Position numbers and translations under genes: made by a program. From the NCBI RefSeq assembly GCF_014905175.1, contig NC_057791.1, positions 24,156,537 through 24,220,536 of the forward strand: a DNA stretch of 64,000 nt, read 5' to 3'. The DNA comes from Aphidius gifuensis (Eukaryota; Arthropoda; Insecta; Hymenoptera; Braconidae). The notes under the pieces were generated by a model. That model searched no databases. It saw only the letters and a list, made by a program, of their open reading frames with translations, and was not told the origin of the DNA. How positions within the stretch are numbered: position 1 is the stretch's first letter; each line of letters begins with the position of its first letter. Below are positions 26,101 to 40,570 of this stretch, piece after piece.

Positions 26101-29100
26101 ATTTGCTGAATTTTTTAATATTAATGTTACCAATCCACGTGCAACTGGTAATACATATTGTTGTGATAAATTTGTCATATAATCATTATCATTATCAGAT
26201 GTATCAATACGTGATGATGATGATGTTGATGTTGATGATGTATTTGTTAATAATTGATTACGATTACTTCTTGATAAATATTGTGTTTCTGGACGTCTTA
26301 CAGTATCTTTAAAATGTTTAAATGCTGAATGTTGTTTTAATGTTTTTTTAAAATTTCTTTCATGTGTTTTTAATACTTCTAATTTTGTTGAAAATATTGT
26401 TGGATTTTGTGGTACTGTTGATGACCATGTTGCTATTATTTGTGGTGAATTTAAACCACTTTTTTTACCTTGTTCAATATCATGTAATTGTTGTTTATGA
26501 TGCATTAAACGTTTTTGTAATTTTTTACGATAACTACGTGATGCTGATGTACGATTTGCTGTAACATATTTTCTTTGCATTGCTGATTCACCTTGTAAAA
26601 ATTCCCAACGTGATGATATATTTGTATCTTTATTTTTATTATCATTATTATCATCTGAACATGTTAAATTTGTTGCTGTTGTATCTAAACATATTGATAA
26701 AAATAATAATATCCAACCAATTAATGTTATATCAAGTTGTGATGAATTTGTATTTTGTTCTATTGTTAATAATGGTGATAATAAACGTTCAAGTGTTTTA
26801 ACCATTGCATCAATAACTGATGATTTATTATTACCAGCAATTAATGATTTTCTACCGAGAAATGTTAACAATATAAATACACGATCTTGTGGAAATATAT
26901 AAGTTGACGATGTTGAATATAAATTAACAATTGTATTTGCCAAGAAATTACCCCACCATGGTTGATGACCAGCAACTCTTGCTAATAATACAGCAGCATG
27001 TAATTGTAAACGTGGTGCTGGTGTTACAACACAAACTGAATGAAAAAATTGTTCACATATTTGTGGTGTAAATATATCACACAATGACATTGGTACTGGT
27101 GGTACTGGTCCAATTTCATACATTGTATATAACAATATATCTGATAATGTTTCACCTAATACACGTAATTTATCACTTGATACACTTGTCAATTGTGTTG
27201 ATGATATTAATTGTGGACTTTTCCATGATTCTAAACGTCTCCATACACCACGTACAATATTCAATTGATGTTGAAACATAATACATTCATGATATGTTGA
27301 TAATATTTTATTTGATGGTTGTTCTTTGTTATTATTATTACTACTGTTATTATTATCATTTATATTTTTACCACGACAAAGATAGTATTGCATATGCATG
27401 ACATTTGGTGTTTCAGTACATAATAATGGATCAAGAAGTGATTTTAATCTTTCAGTTGCAAGACTAAATCTACACTGTACATCCTCAGCTAATGCTGATA
27501 ATATATTACATTGTGATTCAATTATTGATAACATATTTGCATCATATTGTCCATCATCTGAATTAATAGCATCATTTGTTGTTGTTGTTGTTTCAGAATA
27601 ATCCTCACCGGGTAATACAAACATATGTCCATAAAACATACCAAGTGGTATTTTACATCTTGTTGTTGTCATTCCATAACGACCAATTGTTGTTATTTTA
27701 AGATATCTACATACTGGTGGTGGTTGAAGATCATTAACAACCAGGGGTTTTGTTCCAATATCACCAGCAACAACTAAACGTGTACCATCACTTTCTTCAC
27801 TTCTTGTCCATATGTCTATTGACAATGACACTAGATCACTGCATGATGGTATTATTAAATCAGTCAGAAGTATTGGTGAACCAAAATCAAGTGTTACAAA
27901 ACGACGAGCACCAGAATGCATTCGTTCAACAACAAGTGCTTGTTGTGATGGTGTACTCAGCAATCTTCCCCATGGAAATACCACTTCTTCTTTCTGTTGA
28001 AAATAAAATTTTTTCAATTTAAATAAACATAAAATATTTCAAGTATAAATTGTATCAGTAAGGTATCTCTATCTAGCTAACTTGCTATTTTTTTTTTTTT
28101 TTTTTATTAATGAAAATAATAATGTTTAATTGAAAAATTAATAATTATTAATTACTAAAAACCTAGATAATCATTTCATTATTTTTTTTTCATTGTCAAA
28201 TTGTTAATAATAATTGTTGAAATTTATTTTTTCAGATATGTTTTTACTTGAATTTTTAAGAGTGATTTATCAACTTTCAGAAAAACAGAAATATAAATAT
28301 GAATTTAAATAATTAATGGTTAATAAAAATTATTTATAATAATCAAGTAAATTTTTAATTGATAGAGATGCCTTAAAATAAAAAAAAAAAAATAAAATAA
28401 ATAAATAAATAAACATCAATAAATTATTTTCGATAGAAAAAAAAACTCCCAATTGAAAATAATAACAAATTAACTACTAACATTAACGATAAAAAAAAAT
28501 AAAAAATAAAACAATATTTATATAAATTTATTATTATCAACTATCTAACCTTTTTATTGTTATGACAATCATCAATTTTTGTTGATGTTGATGTATGATT
28601 AGTTGACGCGGTTGATTTATCTTTTGTATTATTTATTGTAAATACATGGGAATTTGTTGTATAATTTTTATCTCCACCAAGCCATATTGTATTATCATTG
28701 ACAATATTATTAATATCATCACTGTCAGATAAATCATCAGGTGTCAATGATGATAGTTGTGATGTTGTTGAATTCTTTGACAATTGACTGTTAAGATGAC
28801 TTTGTAGTATCTTTAAATTCTGTTTGTATGTTGAGTGTAGATCTGGCCCTAACGATCCGGCATCCATTGTCTATAATATTATTTTTTTGTTTTTTCTATT
28901 TTTCTAATGTTTGTTCCTTTTGTTTTTCTTATTATCAAAACTTAAAAACCTATTTTTCATTTTTTTTTTTAACTATGTAATTTATTTATCTAACTAATTT
29001 TTACCCCATTTTTTTTTTTTTCTTAAAATTAATATTAACGTGTTATTTTAAAGAAATATAATTATTTAACTTACGTAATTTGGTTGGACATTTTTTAAAT

Positions 29101-32100
29101 CAGCTCCACTGTTGTTTATTGTAACAGTGCTATCATAAATTGTACCAAGATTAATTGTATTAAGACCAGAATCAATTTTTTCCATTTTGGTACCATCAGA
29201 TGCAGCATGACAAGTAAAATGTAATGGTTCAACCTAAATAATAAATTAAAAAATCAATTTATTAATAAAATCTCAATCTCTCCACAAAAAAAAACTCTAA
29301 AGATTAAAAATTATTTTACCTCAAGAAGACCCTTCATAGGAAAAGTTGAACACAGTGTTTTTAATTTACTTGGAAGTACAAGTTCACTGTTTGGATTATT
29401 TGGTAATGTTAAAAGATCACGAAGATCAATATGATCCTGTGTATATAAACAATTACCAGTAACAGATGATACAGTTGTTTGTTCACCAGTAACAACAGAT
29501 GCATATGTCAATGGTGATGATGTTGATTTTGGTGGTATTGGTGGTTCAATATCAAATAATTCCGTATCAAATGAATTATTATACAAGCCAAATCTTGTTG
29601 CAAGTAATAAATGATATGGATTAACACGATTTGACATTTCACTTGCAATTTGTTGTAATATTATAATACATTGTTGTGCAACATTATGATTTTTATCAAG
29701 TGGTAATAAACGTGTTATTAATACTGATAACCAACGTAATGAACCAGCCCATTGTATACCAATAATTTGTGGTAATAATGTTACAATAACAGACAATACA
29801 TTTTCATCAAATGTATGATAATTATTATCATCTAAATTACGTATACCTTCACTACATATTAATATTAATTTAACACATTTATGTGCAATACTTCTACCAC
29901 CATTTAATATACATGTACGTAATAAATTTTTTAAACGTTCTTGTATACATTTAATTGTATCAAGTTGTAATGTTATAACATCATTATTATTTTGTCCAAT
30001 ACGTAATCTAGCAAGTCTTATTGATGTTATCCATATTAATATATCAAGTGATAATGATTGTACAACTAATGATTTATCTGATGTTTCAAAACATGCAATA
30101 TTTAATAAATTATCAGTAAATAATAATGAATCAAGCATTGTTAAACGTTGAATTTTTTCATTTTGTATTGTTGTTGATTGTACTGATCTAACTGTTATTG
30201 ATATTTCATGTATCCAATCACAACCAATATAATAATCTAATTTTTTATTAGCACTTGCAGCAAGTCTTTCAATAGCTGCACCAGGTATATATGGTCCAGA
30301 ATCATCAATACGTAATTTTTTAGATGTTGGTGGTTTTGTTTCAAGTAAATTAATACGTGTTTTAGTATTAACATCTTTTGTTGGATCAATAAGTGCTTTA
30401 ATATGTACTAATAATGTTGCTGCTTTTGCTTTAAATAATTTTGGACTTGTTAATGTAACACAACCAGAATTATCAGATAAATCCATACAACGTTTTAAAT
30501 TTATTGGACCACATAATATTTCAGTATTATTTTGACGTTGATAACCTTCACTAATAACTGGATTATCATTTTTTACATGTTGATGTTGATGATGTTGCTG
30601 GTGTTGGTGATGTTGATGTTGATGCTGTTGTTGTTGTTGTTCATTATTAATATTAAATTGTATTCTTTCATCAACAGGTGTTAATGTTGATTTATGATGA
30701 CCAAGACCAGTTATATTTTGTTTTAACAATGTAACTTGTATTGATGGTGATTCAGTACATGGTGAATGAAGAGTAAATCTAACATCAACATGTCCAATAC
30801 TACCAGCAATATTTTTAGGTAATGTTAATTCAAATATATGTTCATCCCATGTTGTTGCATCATTTTGTAAACGCCAAGTTCTTGTATGATGTTGATCCTC
30901 AGTTTGATGTAAATGTTGTGGATATCTACGTTGTCTTTGTCCTTGCATCATTTCACTCCAACATGGTGGTACTGTTGCATTATATATTGGTGAATGTTTA
31001 TCAAATTTTGTTAAATCATAAAGACATTTTAAATCATTGTATGTTAATGTTTGTCGTAGTGCTATTATTGGCTCTTGATATGATACAGATGATGTTGATG
31101 TACTTGGTGCAATATTTTCACTACTCATTATTGAATCAGTTATCATCATATTAATATCATCATTATCATCATTTTCTTCAGTTGAATCATCCTCTTCATT
31201 TGTTGCAAAAAATCTTAAACCACCATTTATTGTACATGCACATAATCTTTCAAGACGATTACAATATGCTGCTGATATAAATTTTTCATCATCTGTACTA
31301 CCATGTGCTTCATTTATTATTTTTAATGTTTTTAATTCAATAATACGTACAATACCATCACGACAAACAATTGCAACTTGTCCTTTTGGTTCATCATTTA
31401 AAATACAATCATTTATATTATTTTTATCTTGTAATGGTAATAATATATTTTGTACTGGTGTTTGATTATATGTTAATTCTCTTTTAACAATTGGATCAGC
31501 TATTAATTTTGGTACTTTATCAGTAAAATCAAATTTATATATTAATAATAATGAATTTTTGTTGTTATTACTATCATCATCATTATTATCATCATTATTT
31601 ATAATTTTATTATCAACTGATGATCCGTCATCTTGATACCAGTACATGTAACTTTTTTGTAAATAACTTTCACTATTTTCATCATCAATATCCATTTTAT
31701 TTGTATTTATTATTGACGACGACGACGATGGTGGTGGTGATGATGATGATGCTGCATCATTTGCTACTGTTGCTGTTGAAGCTGCTATTTCTTCTGTTGC
31801 TTCTGTCACTGTTGTTGTTGTTGTCGATGTGGTTGTTGTTGTATTAATTGGTGATGATAATACAACATAAAAATGTTTACCATCTTTAGTTGTTTCAGTG
31901 TGTGTTATTTTTAATGATGAATGTCCTTCAATACATATTGTTTGTAATACAACTGGATCATCTTTAATTACATCAATTACTTTTTTATCATTATTATTGT
32001 TGTTATTAATATTATGATTATTATTGTTGATAGTTGTTGATGTTAATTCAGATGTTGATGGATATTGTTCATAATTAATTGGATTAAATAATGTATCATA

Positions 32101-35100
32101 TGGATTTGTTGATGATGGTGGTACAACAACATTCATACCAACAAATGATGTTGAATATAATGAATTTGATGATGATGCTGTTAAACCACTACTAGTTAAC
32201 ATATTATCAAAATGTGTACCAACAACCATTTCAGCATCAACATCTTCAATAACTGGTGCTTCATATAATAATTTATTCATATATAATTCTTGATATAAAC
32301 TTTCTTGTCTACCACCAGTTGAACTAGCACTTGTACCAGTACCAGATAATGTTTTTTTACTTTTTATATTTTTTAATTTATCATCTTTGTTTGTTTTTTT
32401 AATTATTTTATTATGATGTATATCATATATTATTAAATAATGTGATATTATATTATTATTTATATTATTATTTTTATTTTCATCAATAGCAACTTTCATT
32501 ATATCTAAACTATCACTTGTTGCATTATTAACATTATTCATTGCACGTACTAATGATGATGATGACGATGATGATGATTGTGCTAAATCAGTTGTTGATG
32601 ACCATACATTATCTAGTTTACGTATATTATTATTTGTTGTTGATGATGTTGTTGTTGCTGCTGTTGATGTTGTTGTTGTTGATGATGATGACGTTGAACT
32701 TGATGTTGATGTTGATGATGTTGTTGTTGAATTATTATAATTAATTGTTAAACCACATATTAAACATGGTCTAACACTTGTATCTGTACTTTCAATTTGT
32801 GTTACAAGACTTGTTGTACTACCACAATTATTAATATTATTTTTAATATCATCAATTTTAATTTTTGGACCACCAACAATTGATAATGTTGTTAAATTTA
32901 TATTATTATGATTATTTTTATAATCATTTGTTGTTAATGTTGTTTTATTTGGACTAATACGTGATAAATATGATGTTGATAAATTTTTTGATGCATAAAA
33001 TTGTATTTTTTTATTATTTTTATTATTATTAATATTATTTGTAGTACTATTATCATCATCTTCATCTTCATCATTATCCTCATTATCATCATTATTATTT
33101 TGATTACACATTACAATATAAAATGATATTTCATTTTTTAATTGATTTGTAATATCCCATATATTAATAAGACCATTATTTGATGCTGTACCAGTTAAAC
33201 CAGGATAATTTGTTGTTCCAATTATTTCAATATTATCAGTTGTTTTACATGCTGGTGCTGTTGCAAGTGTTACTGATAATGGTACATTTTGAGTGTATTC
33301 ACCTTTTAAAAATGGACATGATGGTGAATGACGTTCATGCTCTGACCATGGTTCATCTGTTGGTTCCCAGCATACAAGACAAACATTACATGTAAAACAC
33401 ATTGCACGATCCTCAGCAGTTGTATTTGGCTCATGATAAAAACCAGCTTGTGCCATTTGACCGGGCAATGCCCATCTGAGACACACATTTTTTCCGTTAC
33501 CAGACCAGCATAACGTATTTTTTTTTTGTTTGTTATTATTATTATATATTAACTTAATGATAAATTTTTTTTATTGTTATTTAAATTATATTTTTTACTT
33601 ACTTGTAATTCATATGTGGCCATTTTGAAAATGTTTTGTGTCTTGCTGCTTCACTAAACATCAATACTTTATCTGCTGGACCACCATCGGATATTAAACT
33701 TGGAAGTAGGCCGTTTAATCTTTCGTTGATTGCTGATGCTATTGGTAATGCTGGTATATGTTTATTTTGACGTTTCAATTCCGTAACAAGTCCTGAACAT
33801 ACTAGCTTTAATACTCCATGTGGTAATTCAAGACATATTGTATTCCACTATAAAATATTATTAAAAAAACAAAAACAATATTAATAATAATTAAATTAAT
33901 TAAACAATAATCAGTATAAAATATTTAACAATTACTTTTTGTGCTTTAATTCCTTTTTTGTGTATTGATTGTGCAGCATGTATTTTATTCCAAAGTTCAT
34001 GAAGTACATCTTGTACTTGATCAACACCAGGTAAGTCAATACTACGTAAACACTGATCTAATAATAATGCTTCTGATAATAATAATTCTAGTTTTATTAT
34101 ATCTTCACTTCTTGATACTGGTGTTTGTAATATTGTGTCAAGTAATAATACACCATTGTAATCACTACGTACACCAATTCCATGGCCATCAGTGTACAAT
34201 ACTTTATCAACACCTTCAGCAAGATATATACCCTGTAATTTACCATCTGGTTTACCTGAAAAAAAAACAATTTTTGCATCATCAAACATCATGCTTATCA
34301 TTGGAAAAATAAATTTACATTTGTCATGCAACAGAACTCAAGGTTTCATCTTTAAAAATTGTTTATAATAATTAAATTACAAGTCAATAATAATTAAAAA
34401 TATAATAACAAAACAAAGTTCTAATGTAACAATGTAATAAAATAAGAAAAAAATAAATAAAAGATAATGAGAATTGTTATTTTATTTTTTGTTTAGTGCA
34501 AAAAAAAAAAAAAAATAAAATAACAAGAGAAGAAGATAAGAAAAAAAAATTCCAGGAAGAGGGGAACAGGGAGGAATAAAATATTTATTTTCAAAACTTG
34601 ACATTTTTTTTTTTTCATTTATCCTCCTAGATGATGAAACAAAGGAACGTTGATTTTCAAATCATCTTGTTGGAAAATTAAAAAAAAAAAAACAATTTTT
34701 TTTTTTCGAGAAGAAAATGGAGGAATGATCAACTGTCATTGTCAATAATTAATGATGATGATGATAATAATAATTAGTAAACACAAAGGAAAACTATTAA
34801 AGACGAAAAGAAAAAAAAAAAAAAAAAAAAAAAAAAAATGAAAATCGAGATGCAGTTTGGGTCACGCCTGACACATTTGTATAAAATGCGACCTTGGCAA
34901 TGGAAAAAAAATAATTTAAAAATGACAATAAATAAATTAAAAAATTTTTAATTAGGTTTAAATTACCTGATAGACAACTGCGTTGAAGTATCACACCAAA
35001 ATTAACATCAAAAACGTAAACTTGGCCATTGCCAGTTGTGATTAGTAAAACGTTTAAATTTGGATGATATACAATATTTTTACACTCAGTATCAACATTA

Positions 35101-35144
35101 AGATAACCATCTTCTTTTAACAACCACGGATCATCATCAGCCAT
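17196..35144 (-). CDS. BIRC6: BIRC6 / Bruce: giant IAP with BIR and E2 ubiquitin-conjugating domains
   Basis: Complete gene of 12 coding exons: 35144-34967, 34255-33936, 33847-33603, 33475-29320, 29233-29075, 28870-28550, 27993-21162, 20662-20441, 20167-18084, 17993-17805, 17715-17578 and 17504-17196. The total is 15,153 nt, about 5,050 aa, slightly longer than the human protein because of N, S, T, D and Q runs. The BIR domain starts at about residue 249, with zinc ligands C274, C277, H294 and C301. Family blocks such as ERMHSGARRFVTLDFG, HSLAAFGLFLRLPGYAEV and SYLRNDSVLDMARH are intact. The C-terminal UBC core has NDGKVCLSVLNTWHGRPEE with catalytic Cys near residue 4815. BIRC6 is a hybrid E2/E3 that ubiquitinates pro-apoptotic proteins (caspases, Smac/Reaper-type factors) and LC3, acting at Golgi and endosomal membranes and at the midbody. 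Exon 7 is 6.8 kb. The start MADDDPWLLKEDGYL is the first in-frame Met. No frame damage was seen. Confidence 0.97.
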
Positions 35145-35648
35145 TTTTAATTAAATATTAATAATATTAATGAATTAAATACTACACTTTAAAGAACAAA
35201 TAAATGATAAAATAAATGTTATTTTTAAAAAAAAAATTATTGTAAATTTTATTACTGTCTTAATCCACCACGAACATCACAAAAAACATGGCGTTCTCAT
35301 CATCACCGCCATAGTCAAGAGAGAGAGAGAAAGTGATAAAATTACGAGAGACAAAGAGAGAATATGTCAATGGTTAGATATGAAATTAGCAAATTATTAA
35401 ATGTTTGTTTATTATCGATATATCGATATAAATACATTGAAATTTTAACGCGGGAAATTTGAAAAAATTAAAAAAGTAAAATTGAAAAATCTCTGAAATT
35501 GGACTAAAAAAAAAAGAGGAGGTCTTGAAAATAATTTAAAATAGTAAAATACAGTATTAATTAATTATTTCAACAAATAATTATTTATTTTTAATATTTA
35601 TTATTATCGTTAATTACAATTATTTGAAATATTTGCTGAATAAAAAAA
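35145..35648. other. BIRC6 upstream region / mRpS5 3' UTR
   Basis: The two genes lie head to tail on the minus strand, so this 504 bp must hold the mRpS5 3' end and the BIRC6 promoter and 5' UTR. A GC-richer patch at 35270-35350 contains CATGGCG, CCGCCAT and a GA run (about 35320-35331), probably near the BIRC6 transcription start. A double DRE site lies at 35413-35428. Confidence 0.6.
35413..35428. promoter_or_regulatory. Two adjacent DRE motifs (TATCGATA x2)
   Basis: TATCGATATATCGATA is two perfect copies of the palindromic DRE octamer with no spacer. In Drosophila this site is bound by DREF and BEAF-32 and marks promoters of housekeeping genes. It lies about 270-285 bp upstream of the BIRC6 start codon, which fits BIRC6 promoter use. 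In the AT-rich background a CG-containing octamer occurring twice in tandem is unlikely by chance. Confidence 0.7.
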
Positions 35649-37322
35649 TTATTCACAATCAGTTTCTCTTTTTTTCATACTGACATCCCATTTAACTGGT
35701 TTACATTCTGGATATTGATCAGTATAAAAACTACGAAGTTCACCATGTTCAGCAAGCATACGTATTCTAACATCATCTTTATTTCTTAAATATGCTGTTT
35801 TACGAAGTCTAACAATCCATGAATATTTTTTAGTATAAAATGGCTCAAGTTTTTTCTTTTTTAATATTATTTTACCATCCATAACATGTTGTTTAAAATC
35901 CATTATTTCAGATGAACTTATTTCTTCTGGTTTTCTTACAACTGATGGTGATGCAATGACAATTGGTAAATCTTCATTTTCTTTTTTTAATTCAACTAAA
36001 TGAAGACCTTTTTCTTCAGCCAATTGTTGATAAGTTTTCTGTAATTAAAATTTTAATTAAACAATCAAAAAACAATATGTATCAAGTAAAATAGACAACC
36101 TGGTTGTCAATTTATTTTATAATTAATTTACCTGTTGTAAAAGACCAATGAAAAATGCTTTAACAATTTTTTGTAAATTTTTAGAACCTTCAATTTTAGC
36201 ATAAATATCTTTAATGCCAATAACTTCACAACATGTTTTAATAGCACGATGACAAACAAGACCATATCCTTCATGTTTTTTAGATACAAATATTTTAGTT
36301 TCACCAAATTGACCAACAAAATCATGAAGTACAGTATGATCTTTGTATCTTGGTATGTAAATTAATTTTTGTGCAGCACGATTTTTAGCAATTTTTAATG
36401 CTGCTCTACCATCTGGTGCTTTACCAAGTGCAAAACCAGCTAAACCATTTTTATTACCAGTTATAACCATTGTTGCTAATCTACGTTTACGACCCATATT
36501 ACCAGTCATAACACAAACCATTTTATATTCTAATATTCTTGAATCAAAACTTTCAAATGTTTCTGTTGAAAAAATTCGAATTATATTAATATAAAAATTT
36601 AATTGTTACTTGTTGATTATTTGCAAAAGTATTAGCATTACCTTCACCAACTGGATCTGGTGGTCCAATACTTCTACCAGCTGGTTTACCACCAGACCAA
36701 CCACGTTCTAATGGTGTTAATTTCATTCTTTTACGTTTTGTCATTGAATCACGTAGCTCATATATTTTTTTAAAATGCTCAGGATCATCAGGAAGTTTAG
36801 CTAATTTTAACATTTCTCTTCCTCTTATTATTGGTGCATTTAAACCAGGAAATAACATATTTTTTTTACCAACACCAATTATTTGACCTTTGTCTAAATT
36901 TTTTGGTAATCTACGTGATTTACCACGACCTCTTTTACGTCCAGCATTACTAACATGTGTTGCACCTTTCCATAATTGAGCAGCCGGAACTATCATTAAC
37001 AAATAAAACAATTAATCATTTATTCTTATAATAATTTCAAAAATAATTCACCTCGACAAAAGAATGATGCAAAACGAGCATTTTCAATTAAATTATGACA
37101 TCCTGGTGTTGTTGCAATAATACCAGTGTTTTTGATAAAATTATTTGGCAATTCTGAAATGTAAAAAATAAGGTTATGTCATAATAAATTCAAATTAACA
37201 AAAAATTTAATAATTTTCATTAAACAAATCATATAAATATTTAGCCAACCTTTGTTTAATAATTTACGTGATAAAATTGGAGTTGACAGACTTTTGCATG
37301 CTTGAATTATTCGACAAGCCAT
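35649..37322 (-). CDS. mRpS5: Mitochondrial small ribosomal subunit protein uS5m (mRpS5)
   Basis: Five exons: 37322-37250, 37153-37052, 36989-36642, 36562-36132 and 36038-35649. The total is 1,344 nt, 447 aa. The protein begins MACRIIQACKSLSTPILSRK, a basic hydroxylated leader typical of mitochondrial import. The middle has the mitochondrial extension (GRKRGRGKSRRLPKNLDKGQ, then GPPDPVGE). It is followed by the S5 double-stranded RNA-binding fold (VMTGNMGRKRRLATMVITGN) and the S5 C-terminal domain (GYGLVCHRAI, IGIKDIYAKIEGS). The exon 3 donor was placed at GAAG|GTAATG because the longer reading through NANTFANNQQ does not keep frame with exon 4. The protein acts in the mitoribosomal small subunit in translation fidelity and mRNA entry. 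BIRC6 follows on the same strand after 504 bp. Confidence 0.95.
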
Positions 37323-39669
37323 TGTTGTAATAATATATTTTTACAACAAAATACAAAAATCTAATAAAAAAAAAAAAAAAACAATACACACACACACTGA
37401 CACACACACACAACAATCTAACGATCTCTTTGGATTTCTTTTTTACCGATTGAGTGAGTGTCTTTTTTTTAAATGCCCAGCGGAAATGTTGCATCTTTTT
37501 TTTTTTTTATAATAATAAATTAAAAAGTGAGATGTCAATATGATTTTCCAAGACAACAGATAAAGATGTGAAATATATAATTGAGAGAGGAGCAGAGAGG
37601 AGAAGAGAGAGCTAGGAACGCAGTGGACCAAGAACCAAATACATACGCAATGTGCATGCAAAATGTAAATATCTTTCTGCATTGTTTAAAAAAAAAAATA
37701 ATAAAATAGATCATAAAGATGATACACAAGAAAATATAATAACAATAATATATATCTAACGTGCATGAGAGATTCTGCTTTCATTATAACGTTTCGTTTA
37801 TCTTCGTTCCTCTTATTATTATTTTATTATTATTTTATTATTGTTGTTATTTAAAATACACAATTTTCCTGCAGCCTAGTGGGAGAACACGTTGGACACA
37901 CTCTAAATAATAATAAATAAAGTAAAAAAAAAAAACACCAGCAACTAGATTATTTAAGTGACGAAAATAAAAAAGTTAAAATTAAAAAAAAAAAAGGAAA
38001 AAAACATTGAGGAAATAATTTATAAACACACTATTTCAATGGAAAAAAAAAAAAGTTTTTAAATGGTGGACAGTTATGAGATACATGATGTGAAAATTGC
38101 ATTATTTATCAGCCGGCAAGAAAAATATTATAAATGTTATTAATTTATTTAAATGTAAATTTTATTTTGCTAATTTAGTGAATATTATTATTTCAAAAAA
38201 AAGACCATTTAAAAAACAAAAAAAAAGAATTTTTCTTCAAAAATTTTACTCCTTTTTTTTGGAGTAATTATTATCAATATTTTGTTAATTAATTAATTTT
38301 TTTTCGACGATTTAATTGTCAATTAATCGAAATTCGAAAAAAAAAAAAAAAAGTGCAGTTAAATAATTACTTTACGAGAGACAAAAATAAAATAAAAGTG
38401 AATTGTTTTGATGGATAATAATCGTATAAATATTTTGACAAATCCATGATTTTTTTTTTTTATTTGTGGCATCGTGGTGGATTTACATAAATAAAAATAA
38501 ATCTTAAAAAAAAAAACCCTCTGCCCACACGTCGAGCGCTCTCTCCTTCTCTTTCTCTAATAAATATTTTTTTTTATTTATTTTTATCTCGCTCTCAATT
38601 TAACTCTGTCTTCCTCAGTGTGTACCACATCGTGACGTTTTTTTATTATTTTTTTTTTATTTATTTATTTTTATCCCTCTCTCTCTCTCTCTCTTTTGGT
38701 ATCTCTCTTGTTTGGATGCAGTGCAAAATGGCATTTTACCAGGGTGAAAAATAAAGAAAAAAAAAAAAGATTTTAAATAAAAAAAAAAAAAAAAAAAAAA
38801 TTAAGAAAATAAAAAATCCAAAAGCTCAGTGAAAGAACGCAGCGTGTGGGTGTTGTGATTCTCCATGTGTGTGTATGTTTATTTGTCACTGTGTTAGTGT
38901 GTATTTTAATATTGTCAATGATTATTATAAATTTTTGATAAAAAAAAATAAATAATGTACCCAAGTATATGTAAATTAAAGTAACAAAAAATTATTTATT
39001 ATATTTTAAAATTTACAAAATTAAAGGATTGTTTTTTTTTGAAAAAAAATAAAAATATGTTGAGATATAAAGTTCGCCACGAATCAGGTGCCCGATGCCA
39101 AATGCCAACGGCAGGACGTCGGCACTCAGCCGCGTGACCCGATGAGGAGGAAGAAAAAGAGTTAATTTTTTTTTCATTAAAATTAAATATAATATAATTA
39201 ACAATATTAATAGTTACTTGTTTTTTTATTTTATTATATTTTTTTATGATAAAATTGTTGCATTTGATTCATCAACATCATCAACAACATTATCATTTTT
39301 ATCATACTGCCAATACACACACACACACATACTTATTGTGATTAAGTATATATATCAATTGACAAATGACATCTTGTCAACAAAGCATTGATTATAATTT
39401 ATATTAAAAAAATAAATGTGATTTAAAAAAAAGAGTAAAAAAAAAAAAAGAAGATATTGTGATTTGGTGATTGACAAGACAAAAAATAATAATATTATTA
39501 TTAGATAATAATAAATGAGTGATAGCTGATGAATATTTAAATTTATCAAGACATAAATTTAAATAAAATAAAAAAAAAGTTATGTTGTTTATTTGATGTT
39601 AATTAAAAAATAAAAGTTGAGATGTTAGGTTAAACATTGAATAATGGATCGTAGTAGGATATCATCAGT
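37323..39669. other. Divergent intergenic region mRpS5 - Hairless
   Basis: 2.35 kb between divergent genes. Holds a CA tract (37386-37412), a GA-rich stretch (37566-37612), a CT microsatellite (38677-38694), many A/T homopolymers and one GC-rich islet (39072-39153). It is probably the promoter and non-coding 5' exon region of Hairless. No ORF here looks protein-like. Confidence 0.6.
39072..39153. promoter_or_regulatory. GC-rich islet upstream of Hairless
   Basis: About 80 bp with roughly 60% GC in a desert of more than 80% AT, including GTGCCCGATGCCAAATGCC, GGCAGGACGTCGGCACTC and CCGCGTGACCCG. It lies 520 bp upstream of the Hairless start. It may be a non-coding first exon or a promoter core. 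No perfect core-promoter consensus was identified. Confidence 0.4.
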
Positions 39670-40534
39670 ATGCGAGAAAAATCATCAGAATGTACAACAA
39701 CTCACGTAAATTACGTGAGGAGCACGAGTGAGATGTGCTCGCGTGATCCTCCAGCTCTTCATCCTTCTCTTGCCAAGGCCAATGGTAAAAATTCAAGTCC
39801 CCAGGCAAGTCCAAAGGCAGAGACTAAAATTGATAGTGGTTTATTACCAACACCTGGTGGTAGACTTAAATTTTTTAAAGATGGTAAATTTATACTTGAA
39901 TTATCACATCGTAAAGATGGTGAAAGAACAACATGGTTTCCAGTACCTAAAAAAACATTTTGGCCACCAGCAAGTACAACACCCAATAGACAAGAAAGTT
40001 CAACATCATTAAGTGGTAAGACAATATTAATTTCTTATAAATGGATTGATCATGTTTTTTTTTTAAATTTATAATTGTTAATTTTATTGTTTTAGTATCT
40101 GATGATAATTCATCAATACAATCAAGTCCATGGCAACGTGATCATTGCTGGAAACAAACACATCCAAGAAGATGTTTAACGACTGAATATAATTTTTATT
40201 ATCGTCGTGATCCACGTAATCGTTTAAGTGTATCACCACGTAAATTATTACGTAAACGTAGAAGACCATTGGATACAACAATAATATTACAACAACAACA
40301 ACAAATAAATTCAGATACAAATAAATATAATAATCGTACAACAAATAATAAATTAAATAATAATCATAATAATTATCAACAATCAACTGTAATAGGTAGA
40401 ACATTGACACTTATTATTGATAAATTATCACGTTTAGATCCAAATGTTGTATCACCACGTAAACGTATATTACGTGAACTTGAAAAAGTTACATTAGAAG
40501 ATCAAGCATCTAAAAGACGTGCAACACCACAACC

Positions 40535-40570
<36 letters not shown>

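Noticed and set aside
36610..36641. Longer mRpS5 exon 3 ending NANTFANNQQ
   Set aside because: That donor breaks the frame into exon 4, while the donor after GAAG keeps it and restores the family sequence.
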